Positions 35,791 to 46,269 are shown, counted from the first letter of the stretch. The stretch is 64,000 nucleotides of DNA from Streptococcus gallolyticus (GCA_019794795.1 JAIMFC010000001.1:124001-188000), one strand, 5' to 3'. Numbers and translations are program-made. Notes: generated by a model not told the origin, from the letters alone.

Positions 35791-36942
35791 ATGAAACCAA
35801 ACGATACCTATGCCTACTTGGCTGGTCAGCAGATGACACCAGATTTTGCTAGTTTGGCAGTTTGTTACCAGCCTATTCTAGGTTTGGAGGCGACAGCACT
35901 CTATCATTACCTCTGGTCTTTTTATGACAATGGGGCTGGTCGTTATAAATTTAGCCGTGTACTCAATCATTTGGGCTTGGGGACGCAGGCTGTTGAAGCA
36001 GCTATGGATCTCTTGTCTGCTATGAAACTGTTGGACGTTTATCAGGTAGATGAGGAAGTGCGTCTGCAAGTTCTCCCTCCCCTATCTAAGCAGGAATTTC
36101 TCAAACATACTCTCTACCATTCTCTTCTCGTGAAAAAAATTGGGGAACCTGCAGTTCAGTTACTCTCTCAGGATTTACCCGCAATTGAGCAGAAAATCAC
36201 CAAGCAATTTTCAGATGTTTTCTCAATGGAAGGACAAGTTCAGATTTCAATTAAGGCCTTAAAAGACTTCGATATGGTTTCTTTTAAGCAGTTAATGGCA
36301 CGGGATTACTTGCGTTTTCACGATGAACAAGCAGATACACTGGCTTTACACCATTTGTCTGAGAAAGCTGGATGGACTTGGTTTGAAGCCTATCAAGTTG
36401 CTAAGGAAACGGCGATTGATTTTGTCATTTCCACCAAGCGGATGGAACAAAAAGTACAGAATAAACCTGTGAGCAAGGGGCAATTTTCTAGTCAAGAACT
36501 TTCATTGATTCAAGAAAGTAAAAAACACAAGCCAGTTGATTTCTTACAGTTGCTTAAAAATAGTCGTAAGGCAGCTATGACAGCAACTGAGCGAACCTGC
36601 TTAAAAGAAATGGCGCAGCTAGGTTTACTTGATGAGGTCATCAACGCTATCGTTCTTTACACCTACAATCGGGTAGATTCAGCCAATCTCAATGAAAAAT
36701 ATGCTCTCAAGGTGGCCAATGACTTCTCTTATCGTGGCATAAACTCGGCAGAAGCAGCTGTATTAGCTCTACGTGAAGGTACAAAGCCTGTCAAACCAAA
36801 CTCAAAAACTCCGACAAGTAGCAATGTACCTGAATGGAGCAAAAAAGAAGTTAAGCAAGAAAAAACAGCCCAAGATCAAGAAAAACTGGAGGCGCTTCGT
36901 CGCCAGATGTTGGGGCAAGAAAGTAAGGGAGGTGACCTATGA
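35791..36942 (+). CDS. dnaB: Replication initiation protein DnaB (DnaB/DnaD family)
   Basis: 383-residue primosomal protein of the Firmicute DnaB/DnaD type, not the replicative helicase. N-terminal DDBH1 domain (about 1-170); C-terminal DDBH2 region (about 255-330) with the YxxxIxxWxxx-like stretch replaced by YKNSRK...LLDEVINAIVLYTYNRV. Acts with DnaD and DnaI to load helicase at oriC. Overlaps dnaI by 4 bp. Confidence 0.9.
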   Translation: MKPNDTYAYLAGQQMTPDFASLAVCYQPILGLEATALYHYLWSFYDNGAGRYKFSRVLNHLGLGTQAVEAAMDLLSAMKLLDVYQVDEEVRLQVLPPLSKQEFLKHTLYHSLLVKKIGEPAVQLLSQDLPAIEQKITKQFSDVFSMEGQVQISIKALKDFDMVSFKQLMARDYLRFHDEQADTLALHHLSEKAGWTWFEAYQVAKETAIDFVISTKRMEQKVQNKPVSKGQFSSQELSLIQESKKHKPVDFLQLLKNSRKAAMTATERTCLKEMAQLGLLDEVINAIVLYTYNRVDSANLNEKYALKVANDFSYRGINSAEAAVLALREGTKPVKPNSKTPTSSNVPEWSKKEVKQEKTAQDQEKLEALRRQMLGQESKGGDL

Positions 36943-37841
36943 ATCCAGTGCAAGAAAACATGAAAACTGAAAATCGCGGACGGAAATCATTTCAAGAGCT
37001 CTATGCTGAGATTGTCAGTGATGTGGAAGTGGCGGATTTTATCGCACAGCATGGCTTGACGGAAGAGGAGGTCAGTCGCTCCCTTTCTAAGTTTTTTGAA
37101 TACCTCAATGAACGGAAAAAATTCCTAGCCAAGGATCCAACCTACATTGCTCTTGGTTACAAGCCTGTTTTGGTTATGAATGAAGGGTACGCAGATGTTT
37201 CTTACCAAGAAACGCTGGAATTGGTCGAGTACCGCAAGGCAGAAGCTATTAAAAACAGGATTCAGCTGATTTCGTTGCCAGCTAGTCTCAAGTCTATCAC
37301 AGCAGTAGATTTAGACTTTGAAGATGTCAATCGTATGCCGATTTACGAAGCAATTAATGAATTTTTGAGTCGGGTCGGACGTGATAACAAAGGACTCTAT
37401 GTCTTTGGAAATTTTGGAATTGGCAAGAGTTATCTCATGGCCTACCTAGCTCATCAGCTGTCCCTTCGTCATGAAATGTCAACGACCATGCTTCATTACC
37501 CAACCTTTGTTGTGGATATTAAGAATGCCATTAGTTCGGGTTCAGTTAAGGAACGGATCGATGAAGTTAAAACAGCAGAAGTCTTGATTTTAGATGATAT
37601 TGGTGCGGAGCAGCATTCATCTTGGGTACGAGACGATGTCTTGCAGGTTATCCTACAGTACCGTATGCAGGAAAATTTGCCGACTTTCTTCACTTCTAAT
37701 TTCTCATTTGCAGATTTGGAACGACATTTTTCAGCAGGGAAATCGGGGGACGAAACCTGGCAAGCCAAGCGTGTCATGGAGCGCATTCGTTATCTAGCTC
37801 GTGAACTTCATTTAGAAGGGGGAAATCGTCGTCATGAATGA
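36939..37841 (+). CDS. dnaI: Primosomal protein DnaI (helicase loader)
   Basis: 300-residue AAA+ helicase loader. Walker A GNFGIGKS (157-164), Walker B VLILDDIGAE, sensor FTSNFSF and a late arginine finger in RVMERIRYLA. The start with AAGGGAGGTGACCT ribosome site is preferred over ATG 7 codons later. Notably the protein has no cysteine at all, so the N-terminal zinc ribbon known from B. subtilis DnaI is missing. Overlaps the nitroreductase gene by 8 bp. Confidence 0.93.
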   Translation: MNPVQENMKTENRGRKSFQELYAEIVSDVEVADFIAQHGLTEEEVSRSLSKFFEYLNERKKFLAKDPTYIALGYKPVLVMNEGYADVSYQETLELVEYRKAEAIKNRIQLISLPASLKSITAVDLDFEDVNRMPIYEAINEFLSRVGRDNKGLYVFGNFGIGKSYLMAYLAHQLSLRHEMSTTMLHYPTFVVDIKNAISSGSVKERIDEVKTAEVLILDDIGAEQHSSWVRDDVLQVILQYRMQENLPTFFTSNFSFADLERHFSAGKSGDETWQAKRVMERIRYLARELHLEGGNRRHE

Positions 37842-38550
37842 AACTATTGAATTGATGAAAAGGCATGTCTCTGTTCGTTCCTTTACGGGGGAGACTATTC
37901 CAGCTGCTGACCTGACAGCGATATTAGAGGCTGGTCAAGCTGCTTCTAGCTGGAAAAATTTCCAGTCCTACTCGATTATCAAGGTGCGTTCGGCAGAACA
38001 AAAACAAGCAATATATGATGTGCATCCTCAACCATGGATTTTAAAATGTGATACTTTTTTGATTTTCCTAGGGGATCTTAATCGGGCGGAAAAAGCAGTA
38101 ACCTTATATCAAGAGGAGTTTCATGCGGATGGTGTGGACAATCTCTTGGTGACTTCTGTTGATGCAGCTTTGGTGGGACAAAACGTCCTCTTGGCTGCAG
38201 AGAGCATGGGCTATGGTGGTGTCTTCATCGGTATGATTCGTCAAAATGCAGATGAAATTGCTAGCATTTTGCAACTTCCAGCCTATACTTATCCTATTTT
38301 TGGGATTACTTTGGGTGTTCCTAAAAAGCACAATGAAGTCAAACCTCGATTACCACAGGAAGTCTTGGTCTTTGATGAAGTTTACAAAGAGCAGTCTGAA
38401 AAGGTCATTCAGGATTTTGACCAGGTTATGACAGACTACGCAGGTGCTCGTCAGACGGAATTGTGGTCAGAGAGGATTGCTCAGCAGTTTGGTCATCCAG
38501 AACATCCGATGACAGCAGCCTTTTTGAAAGAACAGAAATTATTGAAATAA
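37834..38550 (+). CDS. NADPH-dependent nitroreductase family flavoprotein (NfrA-like)
   Basis: 238-residue FMN nitroreductase. N-terminal [13 protein letters not shown] carries the HxSxRxF flavin-phosphate motif, followed by [18 protein letters not shown] and [16 protein letters not shown]. The length and C-terminal [31 protein letters not shown] match NfrA-type flavin or nitro reductases. Substrate unknown. It is coupled to dnaI by overlap and followed 10 bp later by der. Confidence 0.88.
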   Translation: MNETIELMKRHVSVRSFTGETIPAADLTAILEAGQAASSWKNFQSYSIIKVRSAEQKQAIYDVHPQPWILKCDTFLIFLGDLNRAEKAVTLYQEEFHADGVDNLLVTSVDAALVGQNVLLAAESMGYGGVFIGMIRQNADEIASILQLPAYTYPIFGITLGVPKKHNEVKPRLPQEVLVFDEVYKEQSEKVIQDFDQVMTDYAGARQTELWSERIAQQFGHPEHPMTAAFLKEQKLLK

Positions 38551-38560
38551 AGGAGGCCAT

Positions 38561-39871
38561 ATGGCTTTACCAACTATCGCGATTGTCGGACGTCCTAACG
38601 TCGGCAAATCGACTTTGTTTAACCGGATTGCGGGAGAGCGCATTTCCATCGTGGAAGATGTAGAAGGTGTGACACGTGATCGGATTTATGCGACATCTGA
38701 TTGGCTCAATCGCAAATTTTCTATCATTGATACAGGTGGTATTGATGACGTTGACGCGCCATTTATGGATCAAATCAAGCACCAGGCTGAGATTGCTATG
38801 GATGAAGCTGATGTCATCGTCTTTGTCGTGTCTGGTAAAGAAGGGATTACCGATGCGGATGAATATGTAGCTCGAATTCTTTACAAGACCCATAAACCTG
38901 TCATCCTAGCAGTTAACAAGGTTGATAACCCTGAGATGCGCAGTGACATTTATGATTTTTATGCGCTTGGTTTGGGGGATCCATACCCAGTTTCATCTGT
39001 CCACGGGATTGGGACAGGGGATGTCTTGGATGCAATCGTAGAAAACCTACCACATGAAGTGAAAGAACAAAATCCAGATATGATCAAATTCAGCCTAATT
39101 GGTCGTCCAAATGTTGGTAAATCAAGTTTGATCAATGCGATTTTGGGAGAGGACCGTGTTATTGCTAGTCCAGTTGCAGGGACCACTCGTGATGCCATTG
39201 ATACACATTTTACTGATGCAGAAGGTCAAAAATTTACCATGATTGATACTGCAGGTATGCGTAAATCTGGTAAGGTTTATGAGAATACAGAGAAATACTC
39301 TGTGATGCGTGCCATGCGTGCCATTGACCGTTCGGATGTAGTGCTCATGGTCATCAATGCAGAAGAAGGCATTCGAGAGTATGACAAGCGGATTGCTGGT
39401 TTTGCCCATGAAGCTGGAAAAGGTATGATTATCGTTGTCAACAAATGGGATACCATTGAAAAAGACAATCACACCATGAAAAATTGGGAAGACAACATTC
39501 GTGACCAGTTCCAATATCTATCTTATGCCCCAATCATCTTTGTGTCTGCCTTGACCAAGCAACGTCTCCATAAGTTGCCAGCCTTGATCAAGCAAATCAG
39601 CGAAAGCCAGAATACCCGTATTCCATCAGCTGTGCTGAACGATGTCATCATGGATGCCATTGCCATCAACCCAACACCAACAGATAAGGGTAAACGCCTC
39701 AAGATTTTCTATGCGACTCAGGTTGCGACAAAACCGCCGACATTTGTGGTCTTTGTCAACGAAGAAGAACTCATGCACTTCTCCTATATGCGTTTCTTGG
39801 AAAATCAAATTCGTAAAGCCTTCGTCTTTGAAGGAACACCGATTCACTTGATTGCTCGCAAGCGGAAATAA
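38561..39871 (+). CDS. der: GTPase Der (EngA)
   Basis: 436-residue double GTPase for 50S assembly. G1 motifs GRPNVGKST and [10 protein letters not shown]3 DTGG and DTAG, G4 NKVD and NKWD, then the KH-like C-domain (about 350-436). Full length. Last in nfrA-der read-through group and closed by a strong terminator. Confidence 0.97.
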   Translation: MALPTIAIVGRPNVGKSTLFNRIAGERISIVEDVEGVTRDRIYATSDWLNRKFSIIDTGGIDDVDAPFMDQIKHQAEIAMDEADVIVFVVSGKEGITDADEYVARILYKTHKPVILAVNKVDNPEMRSDIYDFYALGLGDPYPVSSVHGIGTGDVLDAIVENLPHEVKEQNPDMIKFSLIGRPNVGKSSLINAILGEDRVIASPVAGTTRDAIDTHFTDAEGQKFTMIDTAGMRKSGKVYENTEKYSVMRAMRAIDRSDVVLMVINAEEGIREYDKRIAGFAHEAGKGMIIVVNKWDTIEKDNHTMKNWEDNIRDQFQYLSYAPIIFVSALTKQRLHKLPALIKQISESQNTRIPSAVLNDVIMDAIAINPTPTDKGKRLKIFYATQVATKPPTFVVFVNEEELMHFSYMRFLENQIRKAFVFEGTPIHLIARKRK

Positions 39872-39889
39872 ATGAAGCCAACCTCCTTT

Positions 39890-39911
39890 GGGAGGTTTTT
39901 TCTTACTAAAA
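39890..39911 (+). terminator. Terminator after der
   Basis: AACCTCC / GGAGGTT, TTTG loop, followed by a T-run. Confidence 0.92.
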
Positions 39912-39971
39912 TTTAGCGATTTTCCCTATTTATTGTTAGAATAGAAGAACTGATCTGAAAGAGGTGTGTAT

Positions 39972-40355
39972 ATGGGATTGGGACAATTAACTGGGACTTC
40001 TTGGCATGTTGGGAAATTTACGCGGAGTGAGGGTGATGAAAAGCGTCACCGAGGGCGTTGCCAGTTTTTTGAAAAGGGCTTATGTTTGAAGCTGGAAAAT
40101 CGTTGTCAGGGCTCTGCAAGATGTGCTATTTATCGAGAACGAAGAGCAGATTTTCAAGAAGAATTACCGACCTTCCGTCAGGTGCTAGAAAAACAATTTT
40201 ACCGAGGACGCATGGTGGTTCATCCTCAATTTGGGGCAGGACAGATTAAGGATCTCACAGATGAAAAACTAATTGTGACCTTCTATGGCGACAAAACCAT
40301 GACCTTTGCCTTACAATTTGTCTTAGAGAAAAATATTTTCCATTTTACCCAGTAA
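39972..40355 (+). CDS. Small Cys4 protein with Tudor/SH3-like C-terminal domain
   Basis: 127 residues from ATG 39972, set by an AAAGAGGTG site at 39958; a GTG 2 codons earlier is possible. Four cysteines (C30, C38, C45, C51) sit in a basic segment and could bind zinc. The C-terminal part (78-125), with RMVVHPQFGAGQIKDL and alternating strands, resembles the Tudor-like tails of PcrA/UvrD helicases and CarD-type RNA-polymerase binders. No family is recognised with confidence. It sits just before a tRNA gene and the SNF2 helicase gene, which favours a nucleic-acid or polymerase partner. Confidence 0.7.
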   Translation: MGLGQLTGTSWHVGKFTRSEGDEKRHRGRCQFFEKGLCLKLENRCQGSARCAIYRERRADFQEELPTFRQVLEKQFYRGRMVVHPQFGAGQIKDLTDEKLIVTFYGDKTMTFALQFVLEKNIFHFTQ

Positions 40356-40362
40356 TCAAGTC

Positions 40363-40391
40363 TTGTCAGTTTTCCTCGTCTATGCTAAACT
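40363..40391 (+). promoter_or_regulatory. Promoter of tRNA-Ala
   Basis: TTGTCA (40363-40368), 17-bp spacer, TAAACT (40386-40391), 9 bp before the mature tRNA 5' end. Confidence 0.65.
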
Positions 40392-40399
40392 GGAGTCAC

Positions 40400-40472
40400 G
40401 GGGCCATAGCTCAGCTGGGAGAGCGTTTGGCTGGCAGCCAAAAGGTCAGGGGTTCGATCCCCCTTGGCTCCA
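40400..40472 (+). tRNA. tRNA-Ala (anticodon GGC)
   Basis: 73-nt cloverleaf. Acceptor GGGGCCA pairs with TGGCTCC (one G-U), D-arm GCTC/GAGC, anticodon stem TTTGG/CCAAA around CTGGCAG with anticodon GGC (alanine, codon GCC), T-arm AGGGG/CCCCT with TTCGATC loop. CCA is not encoded; T-tract follows. Confidence 0.95.
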
Positions 40473-40483
40473 TTTTTTGATAA

Positions 40484-40514
40484 AGCAAAGAAGGTCTAGG
40501 CCTTCTTTTTTGCT
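40484..40514 (+). terminator. Terminator after tRNA-Ala
   Basis: AGCAAAGAAGG / CCTTCTTTTTTGCT stem around TCTAGG, with an internal T6. It separates the tRNA from the SNF2 helicase gene. Confidence 0.88.
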
Positions 40515-40577
40515 AGCAAATCCTGTAATAAAGCCTTTTCTTGTGCTATAATAGAGGGATAAGGAAAAGGAGAAACT

Positions 40578-43500
40578 ATGGCCAGAATGATGCCGGGACG
40601 GGTCCGTCAAGAGGGAATTGAGCTCTATGAGGCTGGAAAATTAAAGCTGATAAAATCTGCTCATGCAAGTCTCGATTTTGAGATTGAGGGGGAGCAATTT
40701 TCCTATGCCCTGGACGAAGAAAAGGTCAGTTGCTCTTGTTCATTTTTCGCGCAACGATCCTACTGTCCTCACCTGGCAGCTGTAGAATATTATTTAAAAA
40801 ATGATCCAGAGGGAAAAGAGGTTATTGAAAACCTGACACAAACTGGTGCTCAAGAAGAAGAGAGAGAAAGACGGACTTATTTTGGCGGTGTTTTTTTAGA
40901 TAAGATTTTACCCTCTAAAGAAGAAGTGGGAGTGCGTTATCAGTTGTCTGCTGAGGGGCAACTCATGCTCTATGATCAAAACATTGATTGGACTTTGAAA
41001 ATCAGCCGCTTACCTGATCAGCGGTCCTATATCATCCGTGATATAGGTGCTTTTTTGAAGATTGTACAAAAAGGTGCTTCTTATCAGATTGGTAAGAATT
41101 ATTATGAAAAGCTATCCTTTACGGCTTTTGATGATGCTAGTCAGGATCTTTTGCAATTTTTATGGCGCCTCGTTCCAGAAAAGTCCCTTTTAGAAAGTGA
41201 AGTTTTGGTGAACTTTGGTCGTCACCTTCGTTTGCCTCTGGCTTTTTTTGAAGAAGGATTGGACCTCTTGCAAGATTTGTCAGCCTTTACCTTTCATCAT
41301 GAAAATGTGGATTATGATAATGTAGAGCTACAAATTTTGGATGCCCATGCGGGACTCTATCATTTTAGCGTTGAGGTGCAGCCCCAGCTGATTGAGTTGC
41401 AGATTGAGGAGAAGCCTAAGCGGGAACTGCTGTACGGTCACTACGTTATCGTTGATAACCGTCTCTACCAAGTACAGCCCCAAGAGGAGCGGATTATAAA
41501 GGCTGTAAAAGAGATTTTGTCCAAAGATGACAAGGGACGAAAAACGGTTCAAGTTGATTTTCAAGATAGAGATAAGTTAGCGATCAGTCTCCTGGAATTT
41601 GGAAAAATTGGCACAATCACAGCGCCTAAGAGATTTACCATCCAGGATTTTCAGCCCATCTTCCAGTTTGACAAAGAGGGAATGAATGGTATTTCTCTTC
41701 AACTTGTGCTGAAATTTGAGAAGTGTCAGATTAGCAGTCAAGAAGAGTTGGACAGACTCCCCTTTGCTTATCATTATCAACATTTGGAGCAGGTTTTTAG
41801 TCTTCTGCATGAGGCTGGTTTTTCAAGGCATTTTCAAGGGCAGAAATCCAATTTAGCAGCGCAGGATTGGTATGAATTTTTTGTAAAAACTCTTCCTGGC
41901 TTGAAGCGATTGGGACAGGTTGTCTTGTCAAATGCTATCCAATACTTATTTGTTGAGCAGCCGCCGACGATAGAAATTGACCGTAGCGGTTCGCTTTTGG
42001 ATGTTTCTTTTGACTTTACAGGGATTGAAGAAGACGAAGTAGAAGAAGCTTTGGAGGCGCTTCTTTCAGAGGAAGCTTATTTTACTAGCCGAACAGGCCG
42101 TATCTTGGTCTTCGATGAAGAGAGTAAAAAGGTCAGCCAGACCTTGGCATTTTTACGAGCGAAGTCGGCTGGAAATGGCAGTCTGCAGTTATCGGCTCTG
42201 GCTTCTTACCAACTACTTGAAACCTTCTCGGGTCAGGATCGCATTTCTTTTACAGAGAATTTTCAGACTATGGCCTATGAGCTGACTCACCCAGGGGACT
42301 TGGTCTTGCCGGATTTACCAATTCAGGCGGAGATTCGTGATTATCAAAAACGGGGGATTCAGTGGCTGTCTACCTTGGACAAGTATGGCTTTGGCGGTAT
42401 TTTAGCGGACGATATGGGGCTTGGAAAGACGCTGCAATCCATTGCCTTTCTAGTAAGTCATACGACAGCTGACTCGCGGGTATTGATTTTAGCGCCGTCT
42501 AGTCTCATTTACAACTGGCAGGAGGAGTGCCATAAGTTTGCTCCTCAGTTGGATGTGGCAGTTATTTATGGCAATAAGGCAGAGCGAGAAAGTTTGCTGG
42601 CGGAGAATCATCAAGTTGTAGTGACCAGCTATGCCTCTTTCCGTCAGGATATTGAGCTCTATCAGGCCAAATCTTATGACTATCTTTTCTTAGACGAAGC
42701 GCAAGTCATGAAGAACTCTCAGACCAAGATTGCCCAGCATTTGAGGGAGTTTGAAGTGGGAAATTGCTTTGCCTTGTCTGGGACACCGATTGAGAATAAC
42801 CTCAATGAGATTTGGTCTATTTTCCAAATCGTCTTACCGGGACTTTTACCAGCAAAATTAACTTTTGGAAAAATGTCAGCTGAAGAAGTGGCTAAAACTA
42901 TTCGCCCCTTTGTCCTCAGGCGGAAAAAAGAGGATGTGCTAGAAGAGTTGCCTGAGTTGATTGAAGTCAATGTTCTCAACGAACTGTCTGATGACCAAAA
43001 GGTAATTTACTTGGCTCAACTTCGCCAAATGCAAGAACGGGTGGCTACAGCCAGTGAGTCTGAAATCAATCGCCAAAAGATTGAAATTTTATCTGGGATT
43101 ACGCGTTTACGCCAAATCTGCGATACGCCAAAATTGTTTATGGATGATTTTGATGGTCAGAGTGGCAAGCTAGAAAATTTGAAAGAATTATTGCTTCAAC
43201 TCAAGGAAGGGAATCATCGTGTGCTGATTTTCTCTCAGTTCAAGCAGATGTTAGATATTATTGAACACGAACTGGATCAGCTTGGTTTAACTAGTTATAA
43301 ATTGACAGGTTCGACGCCAACTCATCTTCGTCAAGAGATGACGACGGCCTTTAACACAGGTAGTCGCGATGTTTTCTTGATTTCTCTGAAAGCAGGTGGC
43401 GTGGGGCTCAATCTGACAGGAGCGGATACGGTTATTTTAGTTGACCTTTGGTGGAATCCAGCTGCAGAACAGCAGGCTATTAGCCGTGCTCACCGTATGG

Positions 43501-43673
43501 GACAGACTGAGACTGTTGAATTTTATCGTATGATTACCCGCGGAACCATTGAAGAAAAAATTCAGGAATTACAAGAAAGTAAGAAAAATCTTGTCACTAC
43601 TGTTTTGGATGGAAATGAAAGCCGCGTAAACATGACTGTAGATGAAATACGAGAGATTTTGGGGATTTCTTAA
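40578..43673 (+). CDS. SNF2-family helicase with SWIM zinc finger
   Basis: 1031-residue SWI2/SNF2 ATPase. The N-terminal SWIM finger has C52-S-C54...C63-P-H65. A middle region (about 100-560) of the bacterial SNF2 N-terminal type precedes the motor: Walker A DDMGLGKT, motif II DEAQ (LFLDEAQVMKN), SGTPIEN, and C-motor HRVLIFSQFKQML, AGGVGLNLTGAD, ISRAHRMGQT. Probably moves or remodels DNA or RNA polymerase complexes, role unknown in streptococci. Own promoter (TATAAT 40547-40552). Neighbour order SNF2-hypothetical-murC is conserved in pneumococcus. Confidence 0.92.
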   Translation: MARMMPGRVRQEGIELYEAGKLKLIKSAHASLDFEIEGEQFSYALDEEKVSCSCSFFAQRSYCPHLAAVEYYLKNDPEGKEVIENLTQTGAQEEERERRTYFGGVFLDKILPSKEEVGVRYQLSAEGQLMLYDQNIDWTLKISRLPDQRSYIIRDIGAFLKIVQKGASYQIGKNYYEKLSFTAFDDASQDLLQFLWRLVPEKSLLESEVLVNFGRHLRLPLAFFEEGLDLLQDLSAFTFHHENVDYDNVELQILDAHAGLYHFSVEVQPQLIELQIEEKPKRELLYGHYVIVDNRLYQVQPQEERIIKAVKEILSKDDKGRKTVQVDFQDRDKLAISLLEFGKIGTITAPKRFTIQDFQPIFQFDKEGMNGISLQLVLKFEKCQISSQEELDRLPFAYHYQHLEQVFSLLHEAGFSRHFQGQKSNLAAQDWYEFFVKTLPGLKRLGQVVLSNAIQYLFVEQPPTIEIDRSGSLLDVSFDFTGIEEDEVEEALEALLSEEAYFTSRTGRILVFDEESKKVSQTLAFLRAKSAGNGSLQLSALASYQLLETFSGQDRISFTENFQTMAYELTHPGDLVLPDLPIQAEIRDYQKRGIQWLSTLDKYGFGGILADDMGLGKTLQSIAFLVSHTTADSRVLILAPSSLIYNWQEECHKFAPQLDVAVIYGNKAERESLLAENHQVVVTSYASFRQDIELYQAKSYDYLFLDEAQVMKNSQTKIAQHLREFEVGNCFALSGTPIENNLNEIWSIFQIVLPGLLPAKLTFGKMSAEEVAKTIRPFVLRRKKEDVLEELPELIEVNVLNELSDDQKVIYLAQLRQMQERVATASESEINRQKIEILSGITRLRQICDTPKLFMDDFDGQSGKLENLKELLLQLKEGNHRVLIFSQFKQMLDIIEHELDQLGLTSYKLTGSTPTHLRQEMTTAFNTGSRDVFLISLKAGGVGLNLTGADTVILVDLWWNPAAEQQAISRAHRMGQTETVEFYRMITRGTIEEKIQELQESKKNLVTTVLDGNESRVNMTVDEIREILGIS

Positions 43674-43732
43674 GCCAGATTTTCCGAAAATGTGCTAATT
43701 ATGCTATAATACTAGATTGAAAGGAAAAGTGT

Positions 43733-44398
43733 ATGACGAGACGACAGAATATGTTTCCCTTGATTGCGGATGATGAAGTTCTAGTTGGCCCAGCGCCGCA
43801 GATGACTCTCTATGATGAATCAGACCTCATCAGCAATATCAAAGGGCCTTATCAAGACAAGGATTTTAGTCAGCCGGTTGGTGTAGAAAAAGTGACTCAT
43901 GAAGTTGCTCAAGAAGACTTGTTGCCACCGCTCTTTTCTAGTCAGCCAAGTGGCTATTCAAGACGAGAACGTCTCCAACGTCCGACACCATCTCGTGCAG
44001 TTTATTCTGAGAAAACACAGGGACAGTTGGCGCGTGAGCAGGCGCGTGAAGACTTGAAACGCAAAAAATCAGCTGCGTATCTACAGGATGAAAAGCTTAG
44101 TTTACATAAGCCCCTTCGTCAACCAGTGACCGCGCCCTTAGTAGCAGAGCATAAGATGACACATTTGAGTCATTTAGCAGATAAACTGCGTCAAGATAGC
44201 TATATTTTAGCAGACATGCCTGCGGTTTATTCTTTGGAAAAAGAAGATCGGGCAAAAGAAGAGGCTCCCCTTCAACGAAATTCTTATGATTTCTTGAAAC
44301 GCAGCCAAGTTTATGATTATCCTGAACGCCAAGTGAGACGGGAACGTCAAGTTGCGCAGGAATTGAATTTAACACATATGGAAGAGGGTATGGAATGA
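43733..44398 (+). CDS. Conserved hypothetical protein, highly charged and largely disordered
   Basis: 221-residue protein rich in Arg, Glu and Gln, with no hydrophobic core and repeated R-R-E/R-x-R clusters ([25 protein letters not shown]). Some amphipathic helices are predicted near 90-115 and 140-160. I do not recognise a family; pneumococcus has a gene at this place between SNF2 and murC. It has an ATG after AAAGGAAAAG and TATAAT at 43705-43710. The stop overlaps murC's ATG, hence coupling to wall synthesis. Confidence 0.75.
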   Translation: MTRRQNMFPLIADDEVLVGPAPQMTLYDESDLISNIKGPYQDKDFSQPVGVEKVTHEVAQEDLLPPLFSSQPSGYSRRERLQRPTPSRAVYSEKTQGQLAREQAREDLKRKKSAAYLQDEKLSLHKPLRQPVTAPLVAEHKMTHLSHLADKLRQDSYILADMPAVYSLEKEDRAKEEAPLQRNSYDFLKRSQVYDYPERQVRRERQVAQELNLTHMEEGME

Positions 44399-45726
44399 CC
44401 AAAACCTATCATTTTATCGGAATTAAAGGCTCAGGAATGAGTGCACTTGCGCTCATGTTACACCAAATGGGTCATAATGTTCAAGGAAGTGACGTTGAGA
44501 AATATTATTTTACACAACGTGGCTTGGAGCAAGCAGGCATTGACATTTTGCCTTTTGATGAAAAAAATATTTCTGCTGATGTAGAACTCATTGCAGGGAA
44601 CGCCTTCCGTCCAGATAATAATGTTGAGATTGCTTACGCAGATGCTCAAGGTTACACTTACAAACGTTACCATGAATTTTTAGGCCAATTTATGCGCCAA
44701 TTCACAAGTTTTGGGGTGGCAGGAGCTCACGGAAAAACATCAACAACCGGTCTTTTAGCCCATGTGATGCGAAATATCACGGATACTAGTTACTTGATTG
44801 GTGATGGAACAGGACGTGGTTCGGCCAATGCTCAGTATTTTGTCTTTGAATCGGATGAGTATGAACGCCATTTTATGCCATATCATCCTGAATACAGCAT
44901 TATCACTAATGTGGACTTTGACCATCCAGACTATTTCACAAGTCTAGAAGATGTCTTCAACGCTTTCAATGACTATGCAAAACAAGTGACTAAAGGTCTT
45001 TTCGTCTATGGAGAAGATGCTGAATTGCGCAAGATTACAGCAGAAGCACCAATTTACTACTATGGTTTTGGTGAGGAAAATGACTTTGTAGCTTATGATT
45101 TGCAGCCTTCAACGACTGGCTCAACGTTTAAAGTTCGTCATGGCCAAGAAGAATTGGGTACTTTCCAAATTCCGACCTTTGGTCGTCACAATATCTTGAA
45201 TGCGACAGCAGTTATCGCGAACCTTTACGTAGCTAGTTTTGACTTGGCACTCGTTGCAGAGCATATGAAGACTTTTGGTGGGGTGAAACGCCGCTTTACT
45301 GAAAAAGTAGTCAATGGAACAGTGATTATCGACGATTTCGCCCACCATCCAACAGAAATCATTGCGACCATTGATGCAGCTCGTCAAAAATACCCAAGCA
45401 AGGAAATCGTAGCAGTCTTCCAACCACATACTTTCACACGGACGATTGCTCTCTTGGATGAATTTGCTGGCGCTTTGAACGACGCTGACGCTGTTTACTT
45501 GGCACAAATCTACGGTTCAGCCCGTGAAACAGATAATGGTCAAGTCAAGGTGGAAGATTTGGCGGCTAAGATTAACAAAAAAGGTGCAGTCATCACTGTA
45601 GAAAATACATCTCCACTTTTGGATCATGAAAATGCAGTTTATGTCTTCATGGGAGCAGGCGACATCCAATCTTATGAGTATTCCTTTGAACAACTCTTGT
45701 CCAACCTTGCAAACAACGTACAATAA
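44395..45726 (+). CDS. murC: UDP-N-acetylmuramate-L-alanine ligase
   Basis: 443-residue Mur ligase adding the first L-Ala to UDP-MurNAc. UDP-binding [17 protein letters not shown] loop [12 protein letters not shown], central ESDEYERHF and C-terminal [10 protein letters not shown]. Full length. Overlaps the disordered protein gene by 4 bp and is followed 51 bp later by a GNAT gene. Confidence 0.96.
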   Translation: MTKTYHFIGIKGSGMSALALMLHQMGHNVQGSDVEKYYFTQRGLEQAGIDILPFDEKNISADVELIAGNAFRPDNNVEIAYADAQGYTYKRYHEFLGQFMRQFTSFGVAGAHGKTSTTGLLAHVMRNITDTSYLIGDGTGRGSANAQYFVFESDEYERHFMPYHPEYSIITNVDFDHPDYFTSLEDVFNAFNDYAKQVTKGLFVYGEDAELRKITAEAPIYYYGFGEENDFVAYDLQPSTTGSTFKVRHGQEELGTFQIPTFGRHNILNATAVIANLYVASFDLALVAEHMKTFGGVKRRFTEKVVNGTVIIDDFAHHPTEIIATIDAARQKYPSKEIVAVFQPHTFTRTIALLDEFAGALNDADAVYLAQIYGSARETDNGQVKVEDLAAKINKKGAVITVENTSPLLDHENAVYVFMGAGDIQSYEYSFEQLLSNLANNVQ

Positions 45727-45777
45727 AACTGAAACAGGCGGCCAACAGCTGTCTGTTCTTTCTATGGAGAAAAGAAT

Positions 45778-46269
45778 ATGGAAATACGTTTTGTAACAGC
45801 AGCTGATTTGCCGGCGATTATTGCCTTAGAAGAAGGGAATTTTCCGCCTCAGGAATGCATGGCACGTGAAGTTTTGTCTTTTTATGTGGAACATCTGGGT
45901 CAGACTTGTTTGTTAGTAGAGGATGAGGGAGTTGTTGCGGGGCATTTACTGGCGACGCCTATGCCAGAATCTAGTTTGACGGACTTTGTTTTTGAACAAA
46001 CTGCCTTGCCTAAGGGAGATTTATCTTATCTGGGGATTTCTAGTTTATCAATTGCAAAAAAATATCAGGGACAGGGGCTAGGGACACTCCTATTGGCTGC
46101 GCTCAAGGAAGTTGCTGTAGCTGCTCATTTTAAAGGGATTTGTCTGACTTGTAAGGAAGAATTGATTTCCTACTACCAAATGAATGGATTTTCTGAAATG
46201 GGTCTCTCGTCGTCCCAATTAGGTGGTGAAGAATGGGTGGAAATGTACTGGGAAAGCCCATCAGAGTAA
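45778..46269 (+). CDS. GNAT family N-acetyltransferase
   Basis: 163-residue GNAT of the arylalkylamine/RimI-like branch. Acetyl-CoA loop at KKYQGQGLGTLLLAALKEVA (Q/R-x-x-G-x-G/A), preceded by strand LSYLGISSLSIA and followed by CLTCKEELISYYQMNGFSEMG. Substrate unknown. Position between murC and mltG is conserved in pneumococcus (SP_1520 region). Confidence 0.82.
   Translation: MEIRFVTAADLPAIIALEEGNFPPQECMAREVLSFYVEHLGQTCLLVEDEGVVAGHLLATPMPESSLTDFVFEQTALPKGDLSYLGISSLSIAKKYQGQGLGTLLLAALKEVAVAAHFKGICLTCKEELISYYQMNGFSEMGLSSSQLGGEEWVEMYWESPSE

Noticed and set aside
40363..40551. 62-codon frame over the tRNA-Ala gene
   Set aside because: It contains the tRNA and its terminator; the cloverleaf is unambiguous.
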